Shown: positions 56,011-63,991 of the stretch, piece after piece | Numbering within the stretch: the stretch's first letter is position 1 | Layout: each line of letters opens with the position of its first letter | NCBI RefSeq assembly: GCF_022815725.1 | Contig: NZ_JALGRF010000006.1 | Coordinates: 186,001 to 250,000 of the forward strand | Direction of reading: 5' to 3' | Origin: Streptomyces sp. APSN-46.1 | Lineage (GTDB): Bacteria; Actinomycetota; Actinomycetes; Streptomycetales; Streptomycetaceae | DNA: 64,000 bases | Translations under genes and position numbers: made by a program | The notes under the pieces: generated by a model | What the model was told of the DNA's origin: nothing | What the model saw: only the letters and a program-made list of their open reading frames with translations | Databases searched by the model: none

Positions 56011-57160
56011 CGAACCGCTCGTCCTCGGCATCGAGACCTCCTGCGACGAGACCGGCGTCGGCGTCGTCCGCGGCACCACCCTGCTCGCCGACGCGGTCGC
56101 GTCGAGCGTGGACGAGCACGCGCGCTTCGGCGGGGTCGTGCCGGAGGTCGCCTCCCGGGCGCACCTGGAGGCGATGGTCCCGACCATCGAACGCGCCCTG
56201 AAGGAGGCCGGGGTCAGCGCCCGCGACCTCGACGGCATCGCGGTCACCGCCGGCCCGGGCCTCGCGGGGGCGCTGCTGGTCGGCGTCTCGGCGGCCAAGG
56301 CGTACGCGTACGCGCTGGGCAAGCCGCTCTACGGGGTGAACCACCTGGCCTCGCACATCTGCGTGGACCAGCTGGAGCACGGGCCGCTGCCGGAGCCGAC
56401 GATGGCGCTGCTGGTGTCGGGCGGGCACTCCTCGCTGCTGCTGGCCCCGGACATCACCAGCGACGTACGGCCGCTCGGCGCGACCATCGACGACGCGGCG
56501 GGCGAGGCCTTCGACAAGATCGCGCGCGTGCTGCAGCTGGGCTTCCCCGGCGGTCCGGTCATCGACCGGCTCGCGCGCGAGGGAGACCCGAGGGCGATCC
56601 ACTTCCCGCGCGGGCTGACGGGGCCGCGCGACGCGGCGTACGACTTCTCCTTCTCCGGGCTGAAGACGTCGGTGGCCCGTTGGATCGAGGCCAAGCGGAA
56701 CGCGGGCGAGGACGTGCCGGTGCGCGACGTGGCGGCGTCCTTCCAGGAGGCCGTGGTGGACGTGCTGACGCGCAAGGCGATCCGCGCGTGCAAGGACGAG
56801 GGCGTCGACCACCTGATGATCGGCGGCGGCGTGGCCGCCAATTCCCGGCTGCGCTCGCTCGCGCAGGAGCGGTGCGACGACGCGGGGATCATCCTGCGGG
56901 TGCCGCGGCCGAAGCTGTGCACCGACAACGGCGCGATGGTGGCGGCGCTGGGCGCGGAGATGGTCAAGCGGAACCGGCCGGCCTCGGACTGGGACCTCTC
57001 GGCGGACTCCTCGCTGCCGGTGACGGACCCGCACGTGCCGGGCACCGCCAACGCGCGGGAGCAGGGGGACGGGAACGGTGACGGTCACTCGCACGGACAC
57101 GGCCACTCTCACGACCATGACCACGTGCACGAGTTGAGCAAGGACAACCTGTACTCATGA
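56003..57160 (+). CDS. tsaD: tRNA N6-adenosine threonylcarbamoyltransferase
   Basis: 385 aa from ATG 56003 (MADEPLVLGIETSCDETGVG). Metal ligands are in the NHLASH motif and a late Asp (LCTDNGAMVAALGAE). LVSGGHSSLLL and GGGVAANSRLR are family signatures. It catalyses threonylcarbamoyl transfer to A37. The last 37 residues form an unusual tail with eight His in about 17 residues (DGHSHGHGHSHDHDHVH) before ELSKDNLYS. It overlaps the next gene by 4 bp (ATGA). Confidence 0.98.
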   Translation: MADEPLVLGIETSCDETGVGVVRGTTLLADAVASSVDEHARFGGVVPEVASRAHLEAMVPTIERALKEAGVSARDLDGIAVTAGPGLAGALLVGVSAAKAYAYALGKPLYGVNHLASHICVDQLEHGPLPEPTMALLVSGGHSSLLLAPDITSDVRPLGATIDDAAGEAFDKIARVLQLGFPGGPVIDRLAREGDPRAIHFPRGLTGPRDAAYDFSFSGLKTSVARWIEAKRNAGEDVPVRDVAASFQEAVVDVLTRKAIRACKDEGVDHLMIGGGVAANSRLRSLAQERCDDAGIILRVPRPKLCTDNGAMVAALGAEMVKRNRPASDWDLSADSSLPVTDPHVPGTANAREQGDGNGDGHSHGHGHSHDHDHVHELSKDNLYS

Positions 57161-57429
57161 GCACCGTCGCGCTGATGTGGGAGGCCCGGGCCGCCGACGG
57201 CCGGGGCAACGAGCTGCTGGAGTGGGCCCGTTCCCAGGTCCTCGCCCGGGAGCCGGTGCGCCGCGAGGTGTTCCGGGCCCCGCAGGACCGGGTGCTCGTG
57301 CTCACCTGGTGGGAGGCGCCCGAGGGGGTGGCGGCGGAGCTGCCCGAACTCCCCGAGCCCGCCCCCGACTTGATCGCCCGGGCGGTGCACCGCTGGCGCT
57401 TCGAGTCGGTGGAGGTCGACGAGGGCTGA
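57157..57429 (+). CDS. Small conserved hypothetical protein
   Basis: 90 aa. The ATG overlaps the tsaD stop by 4 bp, so it is translationally coupled. MSTVALMWEARAADGRGNEL resembles the start of a small ferredoxin-like alpha/beta domain (ABM-like), with DRVLVLTWWEAP in the middle. Trp-rich (five Trp). No function known. Confidence 0.75.
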   Translation: MSTVALMWEARAADGRGNELLEWARSQVLAREPVRREVFRAPQDRVLVLTWWEAPEGVAAELPELPEPAPDLIARAVHRWRFESVEVDEG

Positions 57430-57446
57430 CGGCCCGGGATGTGGAT

Positions 57447-58079
57447 ATGGTCATGCGCATGCCTCGCCGTGACCTGCCGCCTCCGCCGCCCCCCGCGCAC
57501 CTGCGCGCCTGGCTGGACGGGAACGCCGTACGGGCCGACCGTGCCCGCTTTCTGCGGGACCTCGGGCAACGCGCCCTGGGTGTCGGCCCGTTGCTGCTGC
57601 TCTGGGCCGTCTCGGCGGTCTTCGCGTTCGGCTGGTCCTTCGTCGGCATGGCCCTGATGGCCTTCGAGCAGGGGGACCCGTCCTCGTACCTGCTCGGTCT
57701 CGTCTTCGCCGCGCTCGGGGCGGGCGTCCTGGTCCCGGCCGGGTTCTGGTTCGCCTGGGGCGCCCGGCGGGACCGGCAGGTCCGGCAACTGCTGTGCGCC
57801 TGGGCGGAATCGGACCGGGATCCGGCCGTCGACGCCCTGGTGCGCGCTCCCTGGCGGAGCCTGACCTGGCTGCTGGCCTCCCTCGGGCCGGCCGCGCTCG
57901 GGCTCTGGCTGACCTTCGGCGTCGCCGTGTCGGCCCGGCCCGGCTCGGAGACGTACGCCGAGGTCACGTACTACATGGGCCTCGGCATGATCCTGTGGAT
58001 CACCGGCCTGCTGGGCCTCGGCAAGGCGGGCGCCCACTACCGCTGGGCGGTTCGCGCCTTCGGGGCCCCTACGAGGTAG
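57447..58079 (+). CDS. Small membrane protein of unknown function
   Basis: 210 aa from ATG 57447 (ATGs at 57453 and 57459 also possible). A Pro-rich N-terminus (RRDLPPPPPPAHLRAWL) is followed by about four membrane helices (LGVGPLLLLWAVSAVFAFGW, YLLGLVFAALGAGVLVPAGF, then two later). No known motif. Its last 11 bp overlap the convergent methyltransferase gene. Confidence 0.72.
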   Translation: MVMRMPRRDLPPPPPPAHLRAWLDGNAVRADRARFLRDLGQRALGVGPLLLLWAVSAVFAFGWSFVGMALMAFEQGDPSSYLLGLVFAALGAGVLVPAGFWFAWGARRDRQVRQLLCAWAESDRDPAVDALVRAPWRSLTWLLASLGPAALGLWLTFGVAVSARPGSETYAEVTYYMGLGMILWITGLLGLGKAGAHYRWAVRAFGAPTR

Positions 58080-59277
58080 CCGCGGGAGCGGGGCCGGACG
58101 CGGACGCGGGCGCGGGCGATCCGATGAGCATCGACGGCGCCCCCGCCACCCTGGTCAGGAACACGGTCGCGGAGTTCGGGCCCTGCGGCTTGACCTTCTT
58201 GCGCAGCTCCTCGGGCTCGATGGCCGAGCCGCGCTTCTTCACCGTCAGGATGCCGACCTCGCGCTCGCGCAGCAGGGCCTTCAGCTTCTTCAGCCCGAAG
58301 GGCAGTACGTCGGTGATCTCGTACGCCGTCGCGTACGCCGTCGCGCGCAGCTCGTCGGCGGTGATGTACGCGATGGTCGGGTCGATGAGCCGGCCGCCGA
58401 GCTCCCGGGCGACCTCGGCGACCAGGTGGGCGCGGATCACGGCGCCGTCCGGCTCGTAGAGGTAGCGGCCGACCGGCCCGGCCTCGGGGTCGGGCAGCGG
58501 GTCGGCGGTCTCCAGGGTGCGCGGCCCGGGGAGCAGGGTGGCGCGTACGGTGCCGGGCGCGGTGCCGAACCAGAGCACGGCCTCCTTGACGTCCCCGGCG
58601 TCGGAGATCCACTCGGCCTCGGCCTCCTTCGGCACCGCCTCGTGCGGGATGCCGGGGGCGATCTTGATGGCGGCGTGCCGGGCCGTCAGGGCGGCCCCGA
58701 CGGCCCATGACAGCGGCGGGGAGTAGCTCTCCGGGTCGAAGACGCGGCCGCGCCCGCCGCGCCGGGCGGGGTCGATGAAGACGGCGTCGTACGCGGAGGT
58801 GTCCACCTCCGTCACATCCGCCTCCCGGACGTCGATCAGGTCCGCCAGCCCCAGCACCTCGGCGTTGGCGCGCGCGACGGCGACGGTGAGCGGGTCGTGG
58901 TCCACCGCCAGCACCCGGATGCCGAGCCGGGCCAGGGCGAGGGCGTCCCCGCCGATGCCGCAGCACAGGTCGGCGAGCGACCGTACGCCGAGGGCCGCGA
59001 GCCGCTCGGCGCGGTACGAGGCGACCGACGCGCGGGTGGCCATCTCGCCGCCGCCGGGCGTGAAGTACATCCGGAAGGCGTCCTCGGCCCCGAACTTCGG
59101 CACCGCCCGCTCCCGCAGCCGGGCCTGCCCGAGCGCGGCGGAGACCAGGCCGGCGGGGTGCTCGCGGCGCAGCCGGGTGGCGACGGCCAGTTCCTGGGCG
59201 GGGTCGTAGTCGCGGAGCGAGTCGAGGAGGGCGCGGCCCTCGGGGGCGAGGAGCGCGGCGAAGTCTTCGGGGGTCAC
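58069..59277 (-). CDS. THUMP-like domain class I methyltransferase
   Basis: 402 aa. The SAM-binding Rossmann part is seen as LADLCCGIGGDALALARLG followed by VLAVDHDPLTVAVARANA, and the Asp-Pro-Ala motif AVFIDPARRGGRGRVFDPES suggests an N- or O-methyltransferase active site. The C-terminal 100 residues look like a THUMP-like RNA-binding domain (GILTVKKRGSAIEPEELRKK). Substrate unknown, probably RNA. GTG start. Convergent with the preceding membrane protein gene. Confidence 0.88.
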   Translation of the reverse strand: MTPEDFAALLAPEGRALLDSLRDYDPAQELAVATRLRREHPAGLVSAALGQARLRERAVPKFGAEDAFRMYFTPGGGEMATRASVASYRAERLAALGVRSLADLCCGIGGDALALARLGIRVLAVDHDPLTVAVARANAEVLGLADLIDVREADVTEVDTSAYDAVFIDPARRGGRGRVFDPESYSPPLSWAVGAALTARHAAIKIAPGIPHEAVPKEAEAEWISDAGDVKEAVLWFGTAPGTVRATLLPGPRTLETADPLPDPEAGPVGRYLYEPDGAVIRAHLVAEVARELGGRLIDPTIAYITADELRATAYATAYEITDVLPFGLKKLKALLREREVGILTVKKRGSAIEPEELRKKVKPQGPNSATVFLTRVAGAPSMLIGSPAPASASGPAPAATS

Positions 59278-59367
59278 GGGTTCATTGTGGGCCAGCCGGT
59301 GGAAGGTCGGCGTCCGCTCGCGGTGTCGCCGGTGCCGCGTCGGAGGGTGGTGTAAGGATCCGCTGCT

Positions 59368-60321
59368 ATGCAGCTAGTAGGACAAACGGGAAATCACAGG
59401 CAGTCTGGTCACCGGTCCGCAGCGCGCACGCGCGGCCGGTTCGGGGTGGTCTTGGCCGCGCTGCTGGTCGCCGGCCTGGGAACGGCGTGCGGATCCGCGG
59501 AGTCCGGAACGCCCGGCAAGGTCGAGAAGGCGAAGGCCGGCAAGGGCGCGGAGGCGGGCGAGGAGGCGGGGGCGGCCGGCGCGCTCGGCAACGCCGCGGA
59601 GCGGGCGAAGGCCAGGGCCGCCCTCGCCCAGCGCTGGGGCCTGGCCAAGCCGCCGCTCCTGGCCCCGGCGGCGCCGAAGACGAAGCCCCAGATCACCACG
59701 CGCGAGGGCTTCGAGGTGGAGGACGGCGAGGACCTGCCGCCGGTCTTCACCACCGTCCCGACCGAGGAGAAGGTCGTCTTCCTGACGATCGACGACGGCG
59801 CCGAGAAGGACCCCGAGTTCCTGAGGATGATGCGGGAGCTGAAGATCCCGTACACGGCGTTCCTCAGCGACTACCTCGTACGGGACAACTACCCGTACTT
59901 CAAGGAGATGCAGGCGGCGGGCGTCACCCTGAACAACCACACGCTCAACCACCGGTACCTGCCGGGGCTGTCGTACGAGAGGCAGCGCGCGGAGATCTGC
60001 GGTCAGCAGGACACGATCCAGAAGCAGTTCGGCAAGCGGCCGACGCTCTTCCGGCCGCCGTACGGGAACTACAACGAGGACACGCTGCGCGCGGCGAAGT
60101 CCTGCGGCATCAAGGCGGTCCCGCTGTGGAACGCCGAGGCGTTCACGAAGCGGATGGACTACCGCGAGTGGGACCGCGAGCTGCACCCCGGTGACATCAT
60201 CCTCACGCACTTCCGCGGCAAGGAGGACTGGAAGGGCACGATGCCTGACATGATCCGTCATGTCATGAAGACCGTCACGGACAAGGGGTACGCCGTGGCT
60301 CGCCTGGAGGACTACTTGTGA
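59368..60321 (+). CDS. Lipoprotein polysaccharide deacetylase (CE4), first copy
   Basis: 317 aa. A long basic N-terminus and signal peptide (GVVLAALLVAGLG) end at a lipobox LGTAC (Cys41). An Ala/Lys/Glu-rich linker follows. The NodB domain has the metal motif FLTIDDGAEKD (Asp142/Asp143, usual TFDDG), metal His in NNHTLNH (191, 195) and FRPPYGNYN (229 on). It probably deacetylates cell-wall or surface glycans outside the cell. Its stop overlaps the second copy by 4 bp (GTGA). Confidence 0.92.
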   Translation: MQLVGQTGNHRQSGHRSAARTRGRFGVVLAALLVAGLGTACGSAESGTPGKVEKAKAGKGAEAGEEAGAAGALGNAAERAKARAALAQRWGLAKPPLLAPAAPKTKPQITTREGFEVEDGEDLPPVFTTVPTEEKVVFLTIDDGAEKDPEFLRMMRELKIPYTAFLSDYLVRDNYPYFKEMQAAGVTLNNHTLNHRYLPGLSYERQRAEICGQQDTIQKQFGKRPTLFRPPYGNYNEDTLRAAKSCGIKAVPLWNAEAFTKRMDYREWDRELHPGDIILTHFRGKEDWKGTMPDMIRHVMKTVTDKGYAVARLEDYL

Positions 60322-61205
60322 GGTACGCGCGCCGGTTGGTAGCCGGAACGCTGGCGGCCGGCGCGCTCGCGCTGTCCCTGACGGGGTGCGGGAACAGCGT
60401 GGACCCGATTGAACGCCTGGGCCGCGAGGCCACGCAGAAAGCTTCGGAGGGCGCGGCCTCGCCCGGGCCCTCCGCTTCGGCCTCGCCGTCCGCGCCGGTC
60501 GCGGCGGCGGGGGACGAGGCGTACAGGAAATGGGGCCTCACGGCGCCGTTGACGTTCGCGCCGAAGCCCGACCGGAAGCCGCACGCTCCGTCGGCGGCGC
60601 CGGGGAAGGCCGCGGTGGTGGACCGAATACCCGTCCCGGCCGGGGAGAAGGTCGTCTTCCTGACCTTCGACGACGGCGCGGAGAAGGACCCCGAGTTCCT
60701 GAAGATGGCGGCCGACCTGAAGCTGCCGATCAGCATGTTCCTGACGGACAGCGTGGCCTCGTCGGATTACGGGCACTTCGAGCAGCTCCGCGACAACGGC
60801 AGCGGCAGCACGATAAACAACCACACGCTGACCCACCCGAACCTGAGGACCCTCTCCTTCGCGGCGCAGAAGAAGGAGATATGCGGTCAGCAGGACCGGC
60901 TGGAACAGCGCTTCGGCCACCGCCCACCGCTGTTCCGCCCACCGTTCGGCAACTACAACGACGACACCCTCAAGGCGGCGTCGGAGTGCGGCATATCGAC
61001 GGTGGCGCTGTGGAAGGTGTCGATGCAGATCAACAACTTCCAGTACGCCGAGGGCTCGGCATTGAAACCCGGGGACATCATCCTGGCCCACTTCCGCGGC
61101 AAGGCGGAGCTCAAGGGCTCGACGGAGACCCAGATGACGACGCGGATGCTCCAACGGATCCAGGAGCAGGGCTACGCGATAGGACGCCTGGAGGACTACG
61201 TGTAG
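60318..61205 (+). CDS. Lipoprotein polysaccharide deacetylase (CE4), second copy
   Basis: 295 aa, GTG start overlapping the first copy. The signal peptide ends at a classic lipobox LTGC (Cys24). A Ser/Ala/Pro linker follows. The NodB domain has FLTFDDGAEKD (Asp118/Asp119), NNHTLTH (His169, His173), a RPPFGNYN segment, and GDIILAHFRGK near the end. It is a tandem paralogue of the preceding gene: the catalytic half is very similar, the linkers are not. Likely one transcript. Confidence 0.92.
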   Translation: MRYARRLVAGTLAAGALALSLTGCGNSVDPIERLGREATQKASEGAASPGPSASASPSAPVAAAGDEAYRKWGLTAPLTFAPKPDRKPHAPSAAPGKAAVVDRIPVPAGEKVVFLTFDDGAEKDPEFLKMAADLKLPISMFLTDSVASSDYGHFEQLRDNGSGSTINNHTLTHPNLRTLSFAAQKKEICGQQDRLEQRFGHRPPLFRPPFGNYNDDTLKAASECGISTVALWKVSMQINNFQYAEGSALKPGDIILAHFRGKAELKGSTETQMTTRMLQRIQEQGYAIGRLEDYV

Positions 61206-61275
61206 GGGGCGGGGCGGGAGTTCGACGGACGGGGGTGGGGCGGGATGTGGATGGTCGAGCGGGGTGAGGGTTGTC

Positions 61276-61356
61276 GGGGTGCGGGTGGGGCGGGGTTGGA
61301 CAGTGAGACTGACGGGAAACCCCCAGCACTGTCCAATCCCGGCCCACCAGCACCCC
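61276..61356. terminator. Long imperfect inverted repeat between convergent genes
   Basis: 30-base arms at 61276-61305 and 61327-61356 with three or four mismatches; the inner 12 bp (GGTTGGACAGTG and its complement, one G-U) are nearly perfect. It lies in a 189-bp gap rich in GGGGCGGG and CCCGCCCC blocks, which could also form G-quadruplexes. Probably a bidirectional terminator. Confidence 0.65.
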
Positions 61357-61394
61357 GCCCCCCAACCCCGCCCCACCCGTTGAAACCCGCCCCC

Positions 61395-62798
61395 TCACAC
61401 CCCGCCCCCCACCGCCACCGGCGTGATCGTGGTCTCCGCCGGGCCGCGGGCGTCTGCCTGGCGTTGGCGTTCCGTGCTGTCGCTGATGCGGAGCAGGAGG
61501 GCGATCATGATCCAGTTGGCCAGTAGGGACGATCCGCCCTTCGCCAGGAAGGGCAGGGCCTTGCCCGTCAGGGGGATCAGGCCCGTCACGCCGCCCGCGA
61601 CCACGAAGACCTGGAGGGCCAGCGCCGCGGACAGGCCCACCGCCAGCAGCTTCCCGAACGGGTCGCGCGCGCCCAGCGCCATCCGCAGGCCCCGCTGCAC
61701 GAGGAGTGCGTAGAGGATCAGGACGGCCATGACCCCCGCCAGGCCGAGCTCCTCGCCCACCGTCGTCAGGATGAAGTCGCTGCGGCCCGCGAATTTGATC
61801 AGCTCAGGGTGACCCATGCCGAGGCCAGTTCCGGATATTCCTCCTGTGCCGAAGCTGAACAGCGCCTGCGCCGACTGGTCCGAGGTGACCCCCGGCGGCC
61901 GGTCCTTCCAGTAGTAGGACAGCGGATTGAGCCAGGCGGCCACGCGCGCCTTGACGTGCGGTTCGGTCGAGCCCACCGCGAAGGCGCCCACCGCCGCCAT
62001 GAACAGCCCGCACACGATCCAGCTGGTGCGCTCGGTGGCGACGTACAGCATCACCACGAACACGCCGAAGAAGATCAGCGAGGTGCCGAGGTCGCGTTCG
62101 AAGACCAGGACGAGCATGGACAGGATCCATACCGTGACGATCGGCCCGAGCTGGCGCATCGGGGGCAGCCGCACGCCCAGGAATTTCCGGCCGGTCAGCG
62201 CGAGCGAATCCCGGGTCATGACCAGATAGCCCGCGAAGAAGATCGCGATCATGATCTTCACGAATTCGCCGGGCTGGAGCGAGAACCCGAACAGGATGAT
62301 CCAGCGCTTGGCGCCGTACGTGTCGGCCCCGAAGAACGCCGGCGCGATCAGCAGCACCAGTGCCACGGCCATCGTGATGTAGATGAACCGCTGCAGCAGG
62401 CGGTGATCGCGCACCAGCGCCAGCACCAGGATGCAGGCGGCGACCCCGACCACCGTCCACATCAGCTGGTCGGGGGCGTTCGCCTCGCCCCCGTACCGCT
62501 CGATGTAGCTCTGGTCGAGCCGGTGGATCAGCACCAGCCCTAGCCCCGTCAGCAGCATGGCGAGCGGGAGGATCAGCGGATCCGCGTACGCCGCGAACCG
62601 GCGTACGCCCAGGTGTCCCACCAGGGACAGCAGGGACATGCTGATCGTGAAGTCGGAGAGGTTGGGCGGCAGCTCGCCGTTCATCGCCAGGCCCGCGGCG
62701 GCGTTCCCGAAGACGGCGATGCCGGTGACGAAGACGAGGAGCAGGGCTTCGGTGCGGCGGCGCGCGCCGGCCGCCGTCAGGGGCCTCAGGCCACGCAC
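61395..62798 (-). CDS. SEDS family cell-wall glycosyltransferase (FtsW/RodA type)
   Basis: 467 aa with about ten membrane helices. SEDS landmarks are KRWIILFGFSLQPGEFVKIM, VFERDLGTSLIFFGVFVVML, FSFGTGGISGTGLGMG, the Asp in FAGRSDFILTTVGEELG, and the ending IPLTGKALPFLAKGGSSLLA. It polymerises lipid II glycan strands with a partner PBP. Whether it serves division or growth/sporulation is not decidable here; no PBP gene is adjacent. GTG start. It overlaps the possible small upstream ORF by 13 bp. Confidence 0.95.
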   Translation of the reverse strand: MRGLRPLTAAGARRRTEALLLVFVTGIAVFGNAAAGLAMNGELPPNLSDFTISMSLLSLVGHLGVRRFAAYADPLILPLAMLLTGLGLVLIHRLDQSYIERYGGEANAPDQLMWTVVGVAACILVLALVRDHRLLQRFIYITMAVALVLLIAPAFFGADTYGAKRWIILFGFSLQPGEFVKIMIAIFFAGYLVMTRDSLALTGRKFLGVRLPPMRQLGPIVTVWILSMLVLVFERDLGTSLIFFGVFVVMLYVATERTSWIVCGLFMAAVGAFAVGSTEPHVKARVAAWLNPLSYYWKDRPPGVTSDQSAQALFSFGTGGISGTGLGMGHPELIKFAGRSDFILTTVGEELGLAGVMAVLILYALLVQRGLRMALGARDPFGKLLAVGLSAALALQVFVVAGGVTGLIPLTGKALPFLAKGGSSLLANWIMIALLLRISDSTERQRQADARGPAETTITPVAVGGGV

Positions 62799-62959
62799 GG
62801 GATGCCGCCGCCACCGTCCACGGCGCTCTTCGGCGAGGCGCTGGGGGAGGGTGACGGGGGAGGTGACGCCTCACGGGACGGCCGGGAGTTGCCCGGGCCG
62901 CCGCTCGGGCCGGAGGCCTTGGGCCAGATCTGCTCGGCAATGAGGCGCTTTATTTTCAT
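62786..62959 (-). CDS. Possible small protein upstream of the SEDS gene
   Basis: 57 aa from ATG 62959: MKIKRLIAEQIWPKASG, then a Ser/Pro-rich tail ending GIPCVA. It lacks a good ribosome-binding site and contains a rare ATA codon, yet it stops inside the SEDS gene by a 13-bp overlap as coupled genes do. It may be a leader peptide or not translated at all. Low confidence. Confidence 0.3.
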   Translation of the reverse strand: MKIKRLIAEQIWPKASGPSGGPGNSRPSREASPPPSPSPSASPKSAVDGGGGIPCVA

Positions 62960-63008
62960 ACCATCTACGACGGTTGCGCCCTCCCCGTGGTTCCTCCCGA
63001 CGGTCAGC

Positions 63009-63464
63009 TCAGCTGCCGTTGCACTCGCTGTTGTCCCCGCCGCTGCGGCACTGGCGGCTGGGGCCCGAGGTACCGGGGTCGCTGGGGCGCTCCTCCTGCG
63101 GGTGGGCGGCACGGTACGCGGCCGTTCCCATCACGACGAGCAGGATCGCGAGCAGCGCGGCGGCCATGCCCTGCGTGCTGCCGGAGAACGGGGCGCGGGC
63201 GCGGAAGAGGCCGTACGAGGCGAGCGCGGCGAGGAGGCCGAGTACGCCGACGTAGACGAAGAGCCAGGCGTCCGAGCCCCAGGAGAACGGGGGTGGCCCG
63301 GGGGTGGTGTCGTCCCAGTTCGCGAACGCGGCGTAGAAGAAGCCGCCGAGGAGGGCCGCGGCCTCCAGTGCCACCAGGAGGACGGCCAGGACGGCGTCGG
63401 CGGCCCAGTGCACGGGTGTGCGGGGGGTGGCCGTCTCGGTGGTGGGGGCGGGCTCCGTGGTCAT
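63009..63464 (-). CDS. Small membrane protein of unknown function
   Basis: 151 aa. A Thr/Pro-rich N-terminus (MTTEPAPTTETATPRTPVHW) leads to about three or four membrane segments (AVLAVLLVALEAAALLGGFF, WLFVYVGVLGLLAALASYGL, AALLAILLVVMGTAAY). The C-terminus is hydrophilic with two Cys. No family recognised. It may be co-transcribed with the SEDS gene. Confidence 0.7.
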   Translation of the reverse strand: MTTEPAPTTETATPRTPVHWAADAVLAVLLVALEAAALLGGFFYAAFANWDDTTPGPPPFSWGSDAWLFVYVGVLGLLAALASYGLFRARAPFSGSTQGMAAALLAILLVVMGTAAYRAAHPQEERPSDPGTSGPSRQCRSGGDNSECNGS

Positions 63465-63900
63465 GCGGACCAGCGTCGCCGAGCCGGGGCCGGGCCGCCT
63501 GAGTACGCGTACTCAGCCCTGCCGCCGGGGGTCGTGCCGGGGGCCGCGCCCGGGGCCCCGCCCGGGGCCCCGCCCGGCATCTTCGGCCCCGCCGGGCACT
63601 TTCAGCCCCGTCGGCGTTTGAGTGGGGGTTCCCCCCGGACGGAGTCTGGGGGAGGGTCCGGGCGGAGCCCGGTGCCCGGCCGAGCCGGGTTTGCTGGGGC
63701 GCCGCCCCAGACCCCGCGCCTCAAACGCCGGCGAGGCTGAATGTGGCGGGCCCGCGCCTCGACCGACCGGCGGCATTGGCCGGAGGGCATCGACCGGGGG
63801 GGAGTGGCCGGACCGCAGTGGCCGGAGGGGAGCGGCCGGCCGGGACCGACCGGCGGCAGTGGCCGGACCGTAGTGGCCGGAAAAGGGTGGCTGGATGGCG
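63465..63900. repeat. Repeat-rich gap before the groES promoter
   Basis: 436 bp with no credible gene. 63540-63585 has tandem GCCCGGGGCCCC. 63590-63745 carries the GCCTCGCCGGCG/CGCCGGCGAGGC element with its Streptomyces-type flank (TTTGAGTGGGGGTTCCC, GCCTCAAACGCCGGCG), in two inverted copies around a large hairpin. 63770-63885 is a degenerate tandem repeat of GTGGCCGGACCG units. Short open frames here are products of the repeats. Confidence 0.65.
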
Positions 63901-63917
63901 ACCCGCGATCAGCGGGA

Positions 63918-63944
63918 TTGGCACTCCGCTTGACCGAGTGCTAA
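63918..63944 (+). promoter_or_regulatory. CIRCE operator 1 (HrcA site)
   Basis: TTGGCACTC, nine bases, GAGTGCTAA: eight of nine arm pairs match. It overlaps the -35 box of the promoter at 63930-63959. HrcA repressor site; groES-groEL follows in Streptomyces. Confidence 0.9.
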
Positions 63945-63959
63945 TCGCCGGAATAGTGT
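63930..63959 (+). promoter_or_regulatory. Heat-shock promoter, probably groES
   Basis: TTGACC (63930-63935), 18-bp spacer, TAGTGT (63954-63959). It is bracketed by two CIRCE operators, so HrcA bound at either would block it. The coding gene starts to the right of the window and is not visible. Confidence 0.8.
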
Positions 63960-63964
63960 CACAC

Positions 63965-63991
63965 CTGGCACTCGCCACCGGTGAGTGCCAA
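63965..63991 (+). promoter_or_regulatory. CIRCE operator 2 (HrcA site)
   Basis: CTGGCACTC, nine bases, GAGTGCCAA, a slightly weaker CIRCE copy just downstream of the -10 box, in the transcribed leader. Confidence 0.85.

Noticed and set aside
63602..63978. Several short open frames near the right edge
   Set aside because: They arise from repeats, show no start signals and would lie across the heat-shock promoter and CIRCE sites.
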